From the NCBI RefSeq assembly GCF_006716675.1, contig NZ_VFPM01000005.1:124001-188000 (forward strand): a DNA stretch of 64,000 nucleotides. Direction: 5' to 3'. The notes under the pieces were generated by a model. The model was not told where the DNA came from and searched no databases. It saw only the letters and a list, made by a program, of their open reading frames with translations. Every line of letters begins with the position of its first letter. Within the stretch, counting starts at the first letter, position 1. A program made the position numbers and the translations under genes. Positions 52,766 through 61,825 of this stretch are shown here, piece by piece. Source of the DNA: Humibacillus xanthopallidus (lineage in GTDB: Bacteria; Actinomycetota; Actinomycetes; Actinomycetales; Dermatophilaceae).

Positions 52766-53915
52766 GGCCGGGGTGGAGGCTCGCCACGAGTCGCCGCACG
52801 CGCACGAGTCGGACCCGGCGCGCTGGGCGGACTTGGGAGACAAGCTTGCCCGTCTCACCGACCTCGCCCGCGCGCACGACCTCGACACCCTCGTGCTGCG
52901 CGAGCCGGCCGCCCTCACCTGGCTGCTCGGCGCACGGGTCAACGTGCCGCAGACGCTCGACGCCGCCTGCCTCGACGTCATCGTCCACGTCGGTGCCTCC
53001 GGCACCGAACTCACCGTCGTCACGAACGCCATCGAGGCGCCTCGCCTCCTTGACACCGAGCTCGCCGGGCTCGACGCCGCCTGCGACGCCCGCTGGGAGG
53101 TCGTGCCCTGGTGGGAGTCTCGCGACGGCCGGCTGCCCTCGGGGACGCGGGTCGGGTGCGACCGGGCGCTCCGCGGCAGTGTCCCGGTGGGACCCGACCT
53201 CGCCGCGCTGCGTCGCCGGCTCACGCCGCACCAGCAGGGTCTGCTCGAAGAGGTGTGCAGCGACACGGCGGCTGCCGCGACCGCAGCCGCCCTCACGCTC
53301 TCTCCGAGCACCACGGGGTATGCCGCCGCAGGTGCCCTCGCGCGTGAGCTGCTCGAGCGCGGGCTCGACCCGATCGTCCTGCTCGTCGGCGGCGCCGACC
53401 ACCTCGCCACCCACCGCCACCCGCTGCCGCTGCCCGAGACGGTCGGTGAGAGAGCGATGCTCGTCGCCTGCGGCCGGCGGCACGGGCTCGTCGCGAGCGT
53501 CACCCGCATCGTCTCGTTCACGCCGCTCGACGAGCAGCAGCGTGACGGCTACGCCCGCCTGCTGCGGGTCGAGCGCGCCTTCCTCGACGCCACGCGCGTG
53601 GGCGCCCGGCTCGGCGACGTCGTGTCGGAGGGCTGTGCGGCATACGGCAGGCACGGCTTCGACCCGGAGGAGTGGCACCGCCACCACCAGGGAGGCCTCA
53701 GCGGCTTCCAGCCGCGGGAGTTCCCGGCTCACGCGGGCAGCGATCACGTGCTCGGTGACGGGGCCGTCGTCGCCTGGAACCCCAGCGCCGCCGGGTGGAA
53801 GGTCGAGGACACGACCCTCGTGCTGCCCGAAGGCGCCCGGACCCTCGTCACCGACGAGCAGTGGCCCAGCATCGACATCGGCGGACGCCGACGCCCCGAC
53901 GTGCTGGTGCGCTGA
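52755..53915 (+). CDS. Creatinase-fold (M24-like) protein lacking metal-binding Asp residues
   Basis: A 386-residue pita-bread-fold protein of the Xaa-Pro peptidase/creatinase group. In active M24 peptidases two metal-binding Asp lie in VDIG...SDVTR; here the segment reads LVACGRRHGLVASVTRIV (residues 236-253), so one Asp is Ala and the other Ser. The His region is kept as HHQGG (near 310) and the Glu as WKVEDT. Without both Asp a dinuclear metal site is unlikely, making this either a metal-free hydrolase like creatinase or a binding protein. N-terminal half: DTLVLREPAALTWLLGARV. Co-translated with GH31, so likely part of the same pathway. Confidence 0.78.
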   Translation: MAPEAGVEARHESPHAHESDPARWADLGDKLARLTDLARAHDLDTLVLREPAALTWLLGARVNVPQTLDAACLDVIVHVGASGTELTVVTNAIEAPRLLDTELAGLDAACDARWEVVPWWESRDGRLPSGTRVGCDRALRGSVPVGPDLAALRRRLTPHQQGLLEEVCSDTAAAATAAALTLSPSTTGYAAAGALARELLERGLDPIVLLVGGADHLATHRHPLPLPETVGERAMLVACGRRHGLVASVTRIVSFTPLDEQQRDGYARLLRVERAFLDATRVGARLGDVVSEGCAAYGRHGFDPEEWHRHHQGGLSGFQPREFPAHAGSDHVLGDGAVVAWNPSAAGWKVEDTTLVLPEGARTLVTDEQWPSIDIGGRRRPDVLVR

Positions 53916-53979
53916 GCGCGGCACTCCGACAGACCCGCTACTTCGCTTGCCCCACAGGCCGACCCATCAAGGAGAGAAC

Positions 53980-55407
53980 GTGACCACCATGCCCAGCCAG
54001 CTCATCGACGGCGCCTGGGAGGACGGGGACTCCGCCCTCGAGATCACCAACCCTGCCGACGGCTCGACGGTGGGGCACGTCGCGTGGTCTGGCCCGGAGT
54101 CCGCTACGCGGGCTGCCGACGCCGCAGCCCGCGCCTTCGGCGAGTGGTCCGAGCTGCCGGCTCGGCGACGGTCCGACATCCTGCTCGACGCCGCCCGGCT
54201 CATCAGCGAGCGCGCAGACTCGCTCGGGGTGCTGCTCGCCCGTGAGGCCGGCAAGCGGCTGCCGGAGGCAGTCGGCGAGCTGGCGTTCAGCGCCGAGTAC
54301 TTCCGGTGGTTCGCCGAGCAGGCCCGCCGCCCCAACGGCGAGGTCATCCCCCATGAGGCGGGCGACCGGCGGCATGTCACCGTGCGACGCCCCGTCGGCG
54401 TCGTCGCGTCCCTCACCCCGTGGAACTTCCCCTGCTCCATCCAGGCCCGCAAGCTCGCGCCCGCACTGGCAGCCGGGTGCGCCGTCGTGGCCCGCGTCTC
54501 CGAGAAGGCGCCGCTCGCGGCGACCGAGATGATCCGGGCGCTCGACGACGCCGGAGTGCCGGCAGGGGTCGTCAACCTCGTCCACGGGCCGGCGCGCGAG
54601 ATCACGCAGACGCTGCTCGACCACGAAGCCGTCCGGGCCGTCACCTTCACGGGGTCGACGCCCGTCGGCCGCGAGATCATGGCGAGCGCGGCCCGTCGCG
54701 TCGTGCGGCCGCTGCTCGAGCTCGGCGGGGACGCGGCCTTCGTCGTCCTCGACGACGCCGACCTCGACGCAGCCGTCGAGGGGGCGATGCTCGCCAAGTT
54801 CCGCAACACCGGCCAGTCCTGCATCGCCGCCAACCGCTTCGTCGTGCACGAGGACGTGCACGACGAGTTCGTCGAGCGCCTCGTCACCCGGATCGACGCC
54901 ATGAGCATCGGCGACGGCCTGGCCGCCGACTGCCCCGACCTCGGCCCGGTCATCGACACGTCACGGGTCGAGGCCGTGAACTCCCTTGTCGACGAGGCGA
55001 TCTCACAGGGCGCACGGAGGCTCACCCGAGAGCGGGAGCTGCCTCAGAGCGGCACCTTCGTCGCGCCCACGCTGCTCACCGACGTGCCCGACTCGGCCGC
55101 CATCGCCACCCAGGAGGTCTTCGGACCCGCAGCGGCCGTCTTCCGCTTCCGCGACCTCGACGAGGCGGTCGCGCGGGCCAACCGCACGGAGATGGGTCTC
55201 GCTGCCTACGTGTGGTCCCGCGACCTGTCACGGTGCTGGCGCACGGCGGAGCGGCTCGAGGCCGGCATCGTCGGCGTCAACAACGCCCTGCCGTCGGTCG
55301 CCTTCGCCCCCATGGGCGGGGTCAAGCAGTCCGGGCTCGGCCGTGAGGGCGCCTCCCTGGGTCTCGAGGAGTTCGAGGACGTTCGCTACCTGTCGGTCGG
55401 TCTCTGA
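53980..55407 (+). CDS. NAD(P)-dependent aldehyde dehydrogenase, probable sulfolactaldehyde dehydrogenase
   Basis: A 475-residue ALDH of the succinate-semialdehyde dehydrogenase (GabD) group. Catalytic Cys281 in NTGQSCIAANRF and Glu247 in LELGGDAAF; TPWNFPCSIQARKLAPAL and FTGSTPVG bind the cofactor. In other sulfoglycolytic pathways a GabD-like enzyme oxidises sulfolactaldehyde to sulfolactate; its position downstream of aldolase and transporter genes supports that role. GTG start follows AAGGAGAG; ATG 53989 is an alternative. It could also be an ordinary semialdehyde dehydrogenase. Confidence 0.85.
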   Translation: MTTMPSQLIDGAWEDGDSALEITNPADGSTVGHVAWSGPESATRAADAAARAFGEWSELPARRRSDILLDAARLISERADSLGVLLAREAGKRLPEAVGELAFSAEYFRWFAEQARRPNGEVIPHEAGDRRHVTVRRPVGVVASLTPWNFPCSIQARKLAPALAAGCAVVARVSEKAPLAATEMIRALDDAGVPAGVVNLVHGPAREITQTLLDHEAVRAVTFTGSTPVGREIMASAARRVVRPLLELGGDAAFVVLDDADLDAAVEGAMLAKFRNTGQSCIAANRFVVHEDVHDEFVERLVTRIDAMSIGDGLAADCPDLGPVIDTSRVEAVNSLVDEAISQGARRLTRERELPQSGTFVAPTLLTDVPDSAAIATQEVFGPAAAVFRFRDLDEAVARANRTEMGLAAYVWSRDLSRCWRTAERLEAGIVGVNNALPSVAFAPMGGVKQSGLGREGASLGLEEFEDVRYLSVGL

Positions 55408-55438
55408 CCGCGGCGGGCGAGACGGAAGGAGGCCGACG

Positions 55439-56164
55439 GTGACGACCGAGCTCGTGCTGCTGCCCCTCGGCGTCGTGGCCGGGGCGCTGACCCAGCGCGT
55501 CACGGGAGTCGGCTTCGCCCTCGTGTGCGCGCCGCTGCTCGTGCTCGTCGCCGGCCCGTTCGAGGGAGTCGTCCTGTCGAACCTGCTCGGACTCACGGTG
55601 AGCATCGTCGTCTTCGTGACCCTGTGGCGCGACACCGAGTGGCGCAAGGCTCTCCTGCTCGTCGTGCCGGCTCTCGCGACGATTCCCCTGGGTGCGTGGG
55701 TCGCTCACAACGTGCCGCCCGCGCAGCTCATGGTCATCATCGGGCTCACGGTCATCGTCGCGCTGTCGGCGGTCGTGCTGAGCGACCGCGCCCGGGTGCT
55801 GCGGGGCACGGGCGGCGCTGTCGCCGCGGGTGGGGCGAGCGGCTTCATGAACGTGACCGCGGGCGTCGGCGGCCCCGCGATCGTGCTCTATGCCGTGAGC
55901 ACCGCCTGGGAGCACCGCAAGTTCGTCGCGACCTTCCAGTTCTACTCGATCTTCGTCAACCTCGCCTCGCTCGCCGCCAAGGGTGGCCTGCCGCACGTCG
56001 CGCCCGCCGCCCTCATCGTCTCCTTCGTCGCCCTGGCGGTCGGCCTCGCCGGCGGCGAGCTGCTGTCGCGGCGCGTCGACCACGAGATCGCCCGACGGCT
56101 CGCCATCGGCCTCGCCCTCGCGGGCGCCGTCTTCACTGTCGTCAAAGGACTCCTCGCATGGTGA
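55439..56164 (+). CDS. TauE/SafE family membrane transporter, probable sulfonate exporter
   Basis: A 241-residue protein with about eight hydrophobic segments and the TauE/SafE repeat pattern (GALTQRVTGVGFALVCAPLLVLV, later GFMNVTAGVGGPAIVLYAV). The family exports sulfite and organosulfonates. GTG follows GAAGGAGG. Between the aldehyde dehydrogenase and glycerol kinase genes, it would expel sulfolactate or dihydroxypropanesulfonate. Its stop overlaps the GlpK ATG by 7 bp. Confidence 0.85.
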   Translation: MTTELVLLPLGVVAGALTQRVTGVGFALVCAPLLVLVAGPFEGVVLSNLLGLTVSIVVFVTLWRDTEWRKALLLVVPALATIPLGAWVAHNVPPAQLMVIIGLTVIVALSAVVLSDRARVLRGTGGAVAAGGASGFMNVTAGVGGPAIVLYAVSTAWEHRKFVATFQFYSIFVNLASLAAKGGLPHVAPAALIVSFVALAVGLAGGELLSRRVDHEIARRLAIGLALAGAVFTVVKGLLAW

Positions 56165-57744
56165 TCGAGACCAAGACCAAGACCGGGACCCCGAGAACCA
56201 CGCCGGCACAGGCACGCTCCCTCGTTGCCGCCATCGACCAGGGCACGACGAGCACCCGGTGCCTCATCGTCGACGACGAGGCCCGGGTGGTCGCCAGCGC
56301 GCAGCTGGAGCACGCTCAGAGCTACCCCCGGCCAGGGTGGGTCGAGCACGACCCCATCGAGATCTGGCGCAACACGGTCGCGGTCGTCGAGACCGCGCTC
56401 GGGGAGGCCGGCCTGCAGGCCGAGGACCTGGCGGCCGTCGGCATCGCCAACCAGCGCGAGACCGTCGTCGTCTGGGACGCCACCACGGGCGAGCCGGTGC
56501 ACCCGGCGATCGTGTGGCAGGACACCCGCACCGAGGAGGCGTGCGCCCTGCTGGCGTCCGAGCCGGGCCGCGCCCACCGCTTCCGTGACGTGACGGGTCT
56601 CCCCCTCTCGTCCTACTTCAGCGGCCCCAAGATCGCCTGGGTGCTCGACCACGTCGACGGGGCGCGAGAGCGTGCCGAGAGGGGCGAGCTGCTCGCCGGC
56701 ACGGTCGACTCGTGGCTGGTCTGGAAGCTCACGGGCGGGCCCGACGGCGGTCGGCACGTCACCGACGTCACCAACGCCTCGCGCACCCTGATCATGGACC
56801 TGCGCTCCCTCACGTGGAGCTCCGAGCTCGCCGACCACCTCAGGGTGCCGCTCGCCACGCTGCCGCGCATCCACCGCTCGTCGGAGGTCTACGGCCCGGG
56901 CCATGCGAACGGCCCGCTGCCCGGTGTGCCGGTGGCCGCGGCCCTCGGCGACCAGCACGCGGCCCTCGTCGGCCAGGGCTGCTTCGAGGCGGGAGCATCG
57001 AAGAGCACCTACGGCACCGGCGGGTTCCTCCTGTGCAACACCGGCGACGAGATCGTCCGCAGCGAGCACGGCCTGCTCTCGACCGTCGCCTACCAGCTCG
57101 ACGACGGCCCGCCCTGCTATGCCCTCGAGGGGTCGGTCGCCGTCGCAGGCTCGCTCATCCAGTGGCTGCGCGACCGGCTCGAGCTCATCCGCGACGTGGC
57201 GGAGGTCGAGCCCCTGGCGGCGAGCGTGCCGGACAGCGGTGGCACCTACGTCGTGCCCGCCTTCTCCGGCCTGCTCGCTCCGCGCTGGCGACCCGACGCG
57301 CGGGGAGTCATCGCCGGCCTCACGGCATACACGAGCAGGGCGCACCTCGTGCGCGCAGCGCTCGAGGCCACCTGCTTCCAGACCCGCGAGGTCGTCGAGG
57401 CGATGCGTGCCGACACGGGTCACCCGATCGCCCAGCTGACGGTCGACGGCGGCATGGTCGCCAACGCGCTGCTCATGCAGCTGCAGTCCGACACGCTGCA
57501 GGTGCCGCTCTGTGCCTCGGAGACCACCGAGACGACCGCGCTCGGGGCCGCCTTCGCGGCAGGCCTCGCGACGGGCGTCTGGGAGAGCCTCGAGTCGGTC
57601 GCGAGGTGCTGCCGGCACGGACGGCGCTGGCTGCCCGACACGCGATCGACGTTGCCCACGACCGGCTGGCGCGACTGGAACCGCGCCGTCGACCGGTCGC
57701 TCGGCTGGGCCCCTACCGACACCACCGCCAAGGAGAGCGCATGA
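56158..57744 (+). CDS. glpK: Glycerol kinase
   Basis: A 528-residue FGGY kinase. N-terminal AIDQGTTSTRCLIVD (phosphate loop), GWVEHDPIEIW and GIANQRETVVVWD are GlpK signatures; GDQHAALVGQGCF and YGTGGFLLCNTG follow, and VDGGMVANALLMQLQSD is near the end. Makes glycerol-3-phosphate. Overlaps TauE and GlpD genes, so it is fully embedded in the sulfosugar operon, which suggests glycerol is a product of that pathway. About 20 residues longer than usual at the N-terminus. Confidence 0.93.
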   Translation: MVIETKTKTGTPRTTPAQARSLVAAIDQGTTSTRCLIVDDEARVVASAQLEHAQSYPRPGWVEHDPIEIWRNTVAVVETALGEAGLQAEDLAAVGIANQRETVVVWDATTGEPVHPAIVWQDTRTEEACALLASEPGRAHRFRDVTGLPLSSYFSGPKIAWVLDHVDGARERAERGELLAGTVDSWLVWKLTGGPDGGRHVTDVTNASRTLIMDLRSLTWSSELADHLRVPLATLPRIHRSSEVYGPGHANGPLPGVPVAAALGDQHAALVGQGCFEAGASKSTYGTGGFLLCNTGDEIVRSEHGLLSTVAYQLDDGPPCYALEGSVAVAGSLIQWLRDRLELIRDVAEVEPLAASVPDSGGTYVVPAFSGLLAPRWRPDARGVIAGLTAYTSRAHLVRAALEATCFQTREVVEAMRADTGHPIAQLTVDGGMVANALLMQLQSDTLQVPLCASETTETTALGAAFAAGLATGVWESLESVARCCRHGRRWLPDTRSTLPTTGWRDWNRAVDRSLGWAPTDTTAKESA

Positions 57745-59468
57745 ACGCCCGAGACTCCATCGACCCCACGCACCACGAGCAGTCGTGGGAGACGTTGCAG
57801 GACGGTCCCTTCGACGTGCTCGTCATCGGCGGGGGAGTGACGGGAGCGGGAGTCGCCCTCGACGCGGCCACGCGAGGGCTGCGCACCGCCCTCGTCGAGA
57901 TGCGCGACTTCGCGAGCGGCACGTCCTCCCGGTCGAGCAAGCTCTTCCACGGTGGCCTGCGCTACCTCGAGCAGCTGAACTTCCGACTCGTCCGCGAGGC
58001 GCTGCACGAGCGCGAGCTCATGCTGACGCGACTGGCGCCCCACCTCGTGCGCCCCGTGCCCTTCCTCTACCCGCTCCGGGGCCGGGTGTGGGAGCGGCCC
58101 TACGTCGGCGCCGGGCTGTTGCTCTACGACACCCTCGCCGGGCGCAGCAGCGTGCCGCGCCACCGACACCTCACGCGCACCCAGGCCCGCGCGCTGTGCC
58201 CGGCCCTGCGCGCCGACGCGCTCGTCGGTGCGCTCCAGTACTACGACGCCCAGGCCGACGACGCCCGGCACACGATGACGGTGGCACGCACGGCCGCGCA
58301 CTACGGCGCCGTCGTGCGGTCGTCGACGAAGGTGGTCGGCCTGCGACGCGACGGCGGACGGGTCGTCGGGGCCGACCTGCTCGACGTCGAGAGCGGTCGC
58401 ACCGTGACCGTCTCGGCCTCCGTCGTCATCAACTGCACGGGGGTGTGGACCGACGACGTCCAGGAGCTCGCCGACACACGTGGGCGCTTCCGGGTGCGGG
58501 CGTCCAAAGGCGTGCACCTCGTCGTGCCCCGCGACCGGATCAACTCCGAGACGGGGCTCATCCTGCGCACGGAGCAGTCGGTGCTCTTCGTCATCCCCTG
58601 GGACAACCAGTGGCTGGTCGGCACGACGGACACCGACTGGGTGCTCGACAAGGCCCACCCGGCGGCCAGCCGCTCGGACATCGACTACCTTCTCGCGCAG
58701 GTGAACTCGGTGCTCACCACGCCGCTCACCCACGACGACATCCTCGGGGTGTACGCCGGGCTGCGACCCCTGCTGTCGGGCGAGTCCGAGGAGACGAGCC
58801 AGCTCTCCCGCGAGCACGCCGTGGCCCGTCCGCTGCCCGGGCTCATCAGCGTGGCGGGGGGCAAGTACACGACCTACCGCGTCATGGCGCGCGACGCCGT
58901 CGATGCCGCGGTGGCAGACCTCGACCGCCCGGTGGCGCCGTCGGTGACCGACCGCACGCCGATCCTCGGTGCCGAGGGCTTCAGCGCGCTGAGCAACTCC
59001 GTCGAGGCGCTCGCGGCGGAGTGGTCGCTGAGCTCGTGGCGGATGCGTCGCCTGCTCGGCCGCTACGGCAGCCTCGTGACGGAGGTGCTCGAGCCGACGC
59101 GGACCGACCCCACCCTGCTGGAGCCGCTGGGCGGTGCCGACCAGTACCTCCGGGCAGAGATCCGGTATGCCGTGACGCACGAGGGAGCGCTGCACCTCGA
59201 CGACATCCTCACCCGGCGCACCCGCATCTCCATCGAGGTCGCCGACCGCGGGGTCGTCGCCGCCGGACCCGTGACCCGGCTCGTCGCGCCGCTGCTCGGC
59301 TGGGACGAGACGGCAGCGGCCCTGGAGCTCGAGGCGTTCCGGGAGCGGGTCAGGGCGGAGCGGGCGTCGCAGACGGAGTCGCAGGACGCCGCCGCGGACG
59401 CGGCCCGGCGAGCTGCCGCCGACATCCGCGGGGCCCTGCTGGCCGCCGACGGGACGCCGGCGTCGTAG
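57741..59468 (+). CDS. glpD: FAD-dependent glycerol-3-phosphate dehydrogenase
   Basis: A 575-residue membrane-associated flavoenzyme that oxidises glycerol-3-phosphate to DHAP and passes electrons to quinone. FAD-binding VLVIGGGVTGAGVALDAATRG; signatures GTSSRSSKLFHGGLRYLEQ, NCTGVWTDDV, FVIPWDNQWLVGTTDTDW and the C-terminal domain. ATGA overlap with GlpK. Last gene of the operon. With GlpK it channels glycerol into DHAP, the same triose phosphate produced by the aldolase. Confidence 0.94.
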   Translation: MNARDSIDPTHHEQSWETLQDGPFDVLVIGGGVTGAGVALDAATRGLRTALVEMRDFASGTSSRSSKLFHGGLRYLEQLNFRLVREALHERELMLTRLAPHLVRPVPFLYPLRGRVWERPYVGAGLLLYDTLAGRSSVPRHRHLTRTQARALCPALRADALVGALQYYDAQADDARHTMTVARTAAHYGAVVRSSTKVVGLRRDGGRVVGADLLDVESGRTVTVSASVVINCTGVWTDDVQELADTRGRFRVRASKGVHLVVPRDRINSETGLILRTEQSVLFVIPWDNQWLVGTTDTDWVLDKAHPAASRSDIDYLLAQVNSVLTTPLTHDDILGVYAGLRPLLSGESEETSQLSREHAVARPLPGLISVAGGKYTTYRVMARDAVDAAVADLDRPVAPSVTDRTPILGAEGFSALSNSVEALAAEWSLSSWRMRRLLGRYGSLVTEVLEPTRTDPTLLEPLGGADQYLRAEIRYAVTHEGALHLDDILTRRTRISIEVADRGVVAAGPVTRLVAPLLGWDETAAALELEAFRERVRAERASQTESQDAAADAARRAAADIRGALLAADGTPAS

Positions 59469-59616
59469 GTCGCCGGAGAGCACCACGGCGAGGTCCAGCG
59501 ACCTGCTGATCGTGGCGAGGCCGATGACGTGCTCTGTCGACCCTTCCCGTCGAGTGCCCACTTTCCGACGCCGCACGACCCCCCCAGATGCGCGGGCCGT
59601 CAGTCGATCGGGGTGG

Positions 59617-59913
59617 TCAGGCCGAGCCGGCGTCGATGCGGTCGCGCAGCTGCTGGTTCTCGTCCTGGAGGTCGAGCAGCATGCCGACGCCGGCGAGGTT
59701 GACCCCGGCGTCGACGAGCTCGGAGATGCGACGCAGCCGCTCGAGGTCGTTAGCGCTGTAGCGACGGGTGCCACCCGCGGTGCGCGCCGGCTCGAGCAGG
59801 CCTCGCGACTCGAAGAGGCGCAGCGTGGCCGGCGGCATGCCGACGAGCTCGGCAGCCACCGAGATGCCGTAGACGCCACGGTCGCCGTCGGGCGTGCGCG
59901 ATCCTTCGGTCAC
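59617..59913 (-). CDS. MerR family regulator (HspR-like)
   Basis: A 98-residue MerR protein with one DNA-binding domain (YGISVAAELVGMPPATLRLFESRGLLEPARTAGGTRRYSANDLERLRRISEL) and a short helical C-terminus, the size and shape of HspR. No metal-binding Cys. Divergent from Hsp20, whose expression it probably controls. GTG start after AGGAGGTGA. The 150 bp after glpD show no gene. Confidence 0.87.
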   Translation of the reverse strand: MTEGSRTPDGDRGVYGISVAAELVGMPPATLRLFESRGLLEPARTAGGTRRYSANDLERLRRISELVDAGVNLAGVGMLLDLQDENQQLRDRIDAGSA

Positions 59914-59949
59914 ACCGGCTCACCTCCTCGAGAAATCTGTTGCGGGGTC

Positions 59950-59978
59950 TTGCACCAGCATCCTCGCAGTGCTACAAA
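59950..59978 (+). promoter_or_regulatory. Hsp20 promoter in the MerR-Hsp20 divergent region
   Basis: TTGCAC (59950-59955) and TACAAA (59973-59978) are spaced by 17 bp. The AT-rich region also has direct repeats AAATCTGT (59934) and AAATCTAT (59979), which may be MerR contact sites. Confidence 0.45.
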
Positions 59979-60060
59979 AAATCTATAGCGCATGCCACAG
60001 ATCGTGAAGTGCGGTCGTGGCCACTACGGAGCATCACAGGACACGATGGAGGTGAAGACG

Positions 60061-60492
60061 ATGCTGATGCGCACTGACCCCTTCCGTGATCTCGACCGCT
60101 TCGCGCAGCAGATGCTGGGCACGAACGGCACCCTCGCCCGACCCTCGGTCATGCCGATGGATGCGTGGCGCGACGGAGACACCTTCCACGTCGAGTTCGA
60201 CCTTCCGGGGGTCGACCCCGGGTCGATCGACCTCGATGTCGAGCGCAACGTCGTGACGGTCCGGGCCGAGCGACCGAATCGGGCCAGCGACGCCGAGCTC
60301 ATCGCAGCCGAACGCCCGCGTGGCGTCTTCAGCCGGCAGCTCGTCCTCGGCGACAACCTCGACACCGAGCACATCGAGGCGCACTACGACACGGGTGTCC
60401 TCAGCCTCGCGATCCCGGTGGCCGAGAAGGCGAAGCCGCGCAAGATCGCCATCGCGACCAAGGACGACCAGAGACAGGCCATCGGCGCCTGA
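60061..60492 (+). CDS. Hsp20 family small heat-shock protein
   Basis: A 143-residue alpha-crystallin-domain chaperone. N-terminal MLMRTDPFRDLDRFAQQM, crystallin domain PMDAWRDGDTFHVEFDLPGVDPGSIDLDVERNVVTVRAER, and GVFSRQLVLGDNLDTEHIEAHYDTGVLSLAIPVAEKAKPRKI. Holds unfolding proteins until ATP-dependent chaperones act. Start ATG 60061 is 5 bp after GGAGGTGA; the in-frame extension upstream reads through the promoter. Confidence 0.93.
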   Translation: MLMRTDPFRDLDRFAQQMLGTNGTLARPSVMPMDAWRDGDTFHVEFDLPGVDPGSIDLDVERNVVTVRAERPNRASDAELIAAERPRGVFSRQLVLGDNLDTEHIEAHYDTGVLSLAIPVAEKAKPRKIAIATKDDQRQAIGA

Positions 60493-60512
60493 GGCGACGG
60501 GGAGTCGGACCC

Positions 60513-60827
60513 ATGACCGGCGAGATCATCGACAGCGTCGTGCCCGGCCTCGCGGAGGAGGTCGACGGGATCGACACGGACGAGGCCTTCTTCGAGCTCG
60601 TCTGTGCCGATGACGACCTGCTCCGTGCCGAGTTCGAGGCGATCGTGGCCGCGAGCTGGGTGGGTCCGCCGGACCGGCCGACACCCGTGCCGAGCCCGCG
60701 CCCGCCCGGGCCGCGGCCGGCGATGGTGGAGCTGCCTCCGACGGCGAACCTCCCGCTCATGGAGCCCGAGCCGAGTGGACCCGGGGACGGGCAGCGGGGT
60801 CGGGAACGCTCGCCCCCGCGACAGTGA
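60513..60827 (+). CDS. Small hypothetical protein next to Hsp20
   Basis: A 104-residue protein. An acidic N-terminal half (DTDEAFFELVCADDDLLRAEFEAIVAASW) is followed by a Pro/Arg-rich tail. Starts 20 bp after the Hsp20 stop with GGGGAG upstream, so co-expressed with the chaperone. I do not recognise a family; small acidic proteins of this kind often follow actinobacterial stress genes. Confidence 0.6.
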   Translation: MTGEIIDSVVPGLAEEVDGIDTDEAFFELVCADDDLLRAEFEAIVAASWVGPPDRPTPVPSPRPPGPRPAMVELPPTANLPLMEPEPSGPGDGQRGRERSPPRQ

Positions 60828-60930
60828 GCAGCGGGACAGATCCCTGGCCGGACGAACCGATCGAGAGGAGCGTGATCACCCTCGACGACGCATCCACCCA
60901 CACGACATAACCCACAAGAGTCACGATGAC

Positions 60931-60958
60931 GGTGCCCCGCCCTCCCGGGCGGGGCACC
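60931..60958. terminator. Bidirectional hairpin terminator
   Basis: GGTGCCCCGCCC / GGGCGGGGCACC, a perfect 12-bp stem with tetraloop TCCC, between the converging Hsp20-linked gene (+) and a methyltransferase gene (-). Confidence 0.75.
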
Positions 60959-61015
60959 ACCCATGTCATCTCCGGGTGAAGCGAGGTGATCCTGGCCCTG
61001 ACGTGGGGCTCGCGG

Positions 61016-61699
61016 TCACCTCGATCCGGAGGTGTGGGGGAGGCGACGGGCCCGCACGACGAGGTCGGCGTGGTGGTGGGCGCCGGCGCCCTCGGTGACG
61101 TCACGCTCGCGCTGCTCGTCGCGCTCGATGACCCAGCCCCCGCCGAGGGCCGCGACGACCTCGTCGTGCCCGACGTAGTCGTCGGGGTCGAAGCCGTGCG
61201 ACAGGGCGACCTCGCGGTCGACGTTCGCGTGGTGGACGACGAGCAGCGTGCCGCCCGGCGCGACGGCGTCGAGCAGGGCCTTCTCGACCTCGCCGCCCGC
61301 GGTGCGCATGAGCGCGGGGTAGAAGAGCGTCACGAGGTCGAAGCAGGCGTCCCGGTCGGCCAGCTCCACGAGGCCGGACGCGACCCAGTCGACGTCCACC
61401 CCCGCCGCGTCGCCGGCGGCCCGCGCCCGGGCGAGGGCGTTGGTCGCCACGTCGATGGCCGTCACCCGCCACCCACGGCGCGCGAGCCAGACGGCGTCGC
61501 CGCCCTCACCGCACCCGATGTCGAGCGCGCGGCCGGGAGTCAGGTCTGAGACCTCGGCCACGAGCGCCACGTTGGGCTTGCCGCTCCACAGCTGCTCACC
61601 GGCATACCGCTCCTCCCAGTCGTGGAGGCCGTGGCCGGGGCGCTCGTTGCCGACGGGACGCTGCTGCTCGGGGGCGTGACTGCTGTCTGAGGTGCTCAC
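61016..61699 (-). CDS. Class I SAM-dependent methyltransferase (TehB/thiopurine-type)
   Basis: A 227-residue methyltransferase: motif I ALDIGCGEGGDAVWLARRGW, then VTAIDVATNALARA, and a later LLVVHHANVD. DWEERYAGEQLWSGKPNVALVAEV at the start is typical of small-molecule methyltransferases of this group. Ends with a His-rich C-terminus (GAGAHHHADLVVRARR). Substrate unknown. Confidence 0.87.
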   Translation of the reverse strand: MSTSDSSHAPEQQRPVGNERPGHGLHDWEERYAGEQLWSGKPNVALVAEVSDLTPGRALDIGCGEGGDAVWLARRGWRVTAIDVATNALARARAAGDAAGVDVDWVASGLVELADRDACFDLVTLFYPALMRTAGGEVEKALLDAVAPGGTLLVVHHANVDREVALSHGFDPDDYVGHDEVVAALGGGWVIERDEQRERDVTEGAGAHHHADLVVRARRLPHTSGSR

Positions 61700-61825
61700 C
61701 GCTCCATCCTGAAGGTTCGCCCCGAGGCGAAGGCAAGCCGCCCGTGCCCGGCACCCCCGCCCCGCCAGGCCCGTATGCCGTCCACCCCCCCGACCGAGGC
61801 GCCGTGACCGCGCCGATGGGCGGGC

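Noticed and set aside
50453..53521. Long minus-strand open frame opposite GH31 and the M24-like gene
   Set aside because: No recognisable domain; mirrors plus-strand codon bias.
59549..59560. Fourth full copy of the 52-bp hairpin repeat
   Set aside because: Only 12 bases of one arm match; no partner arm is present.
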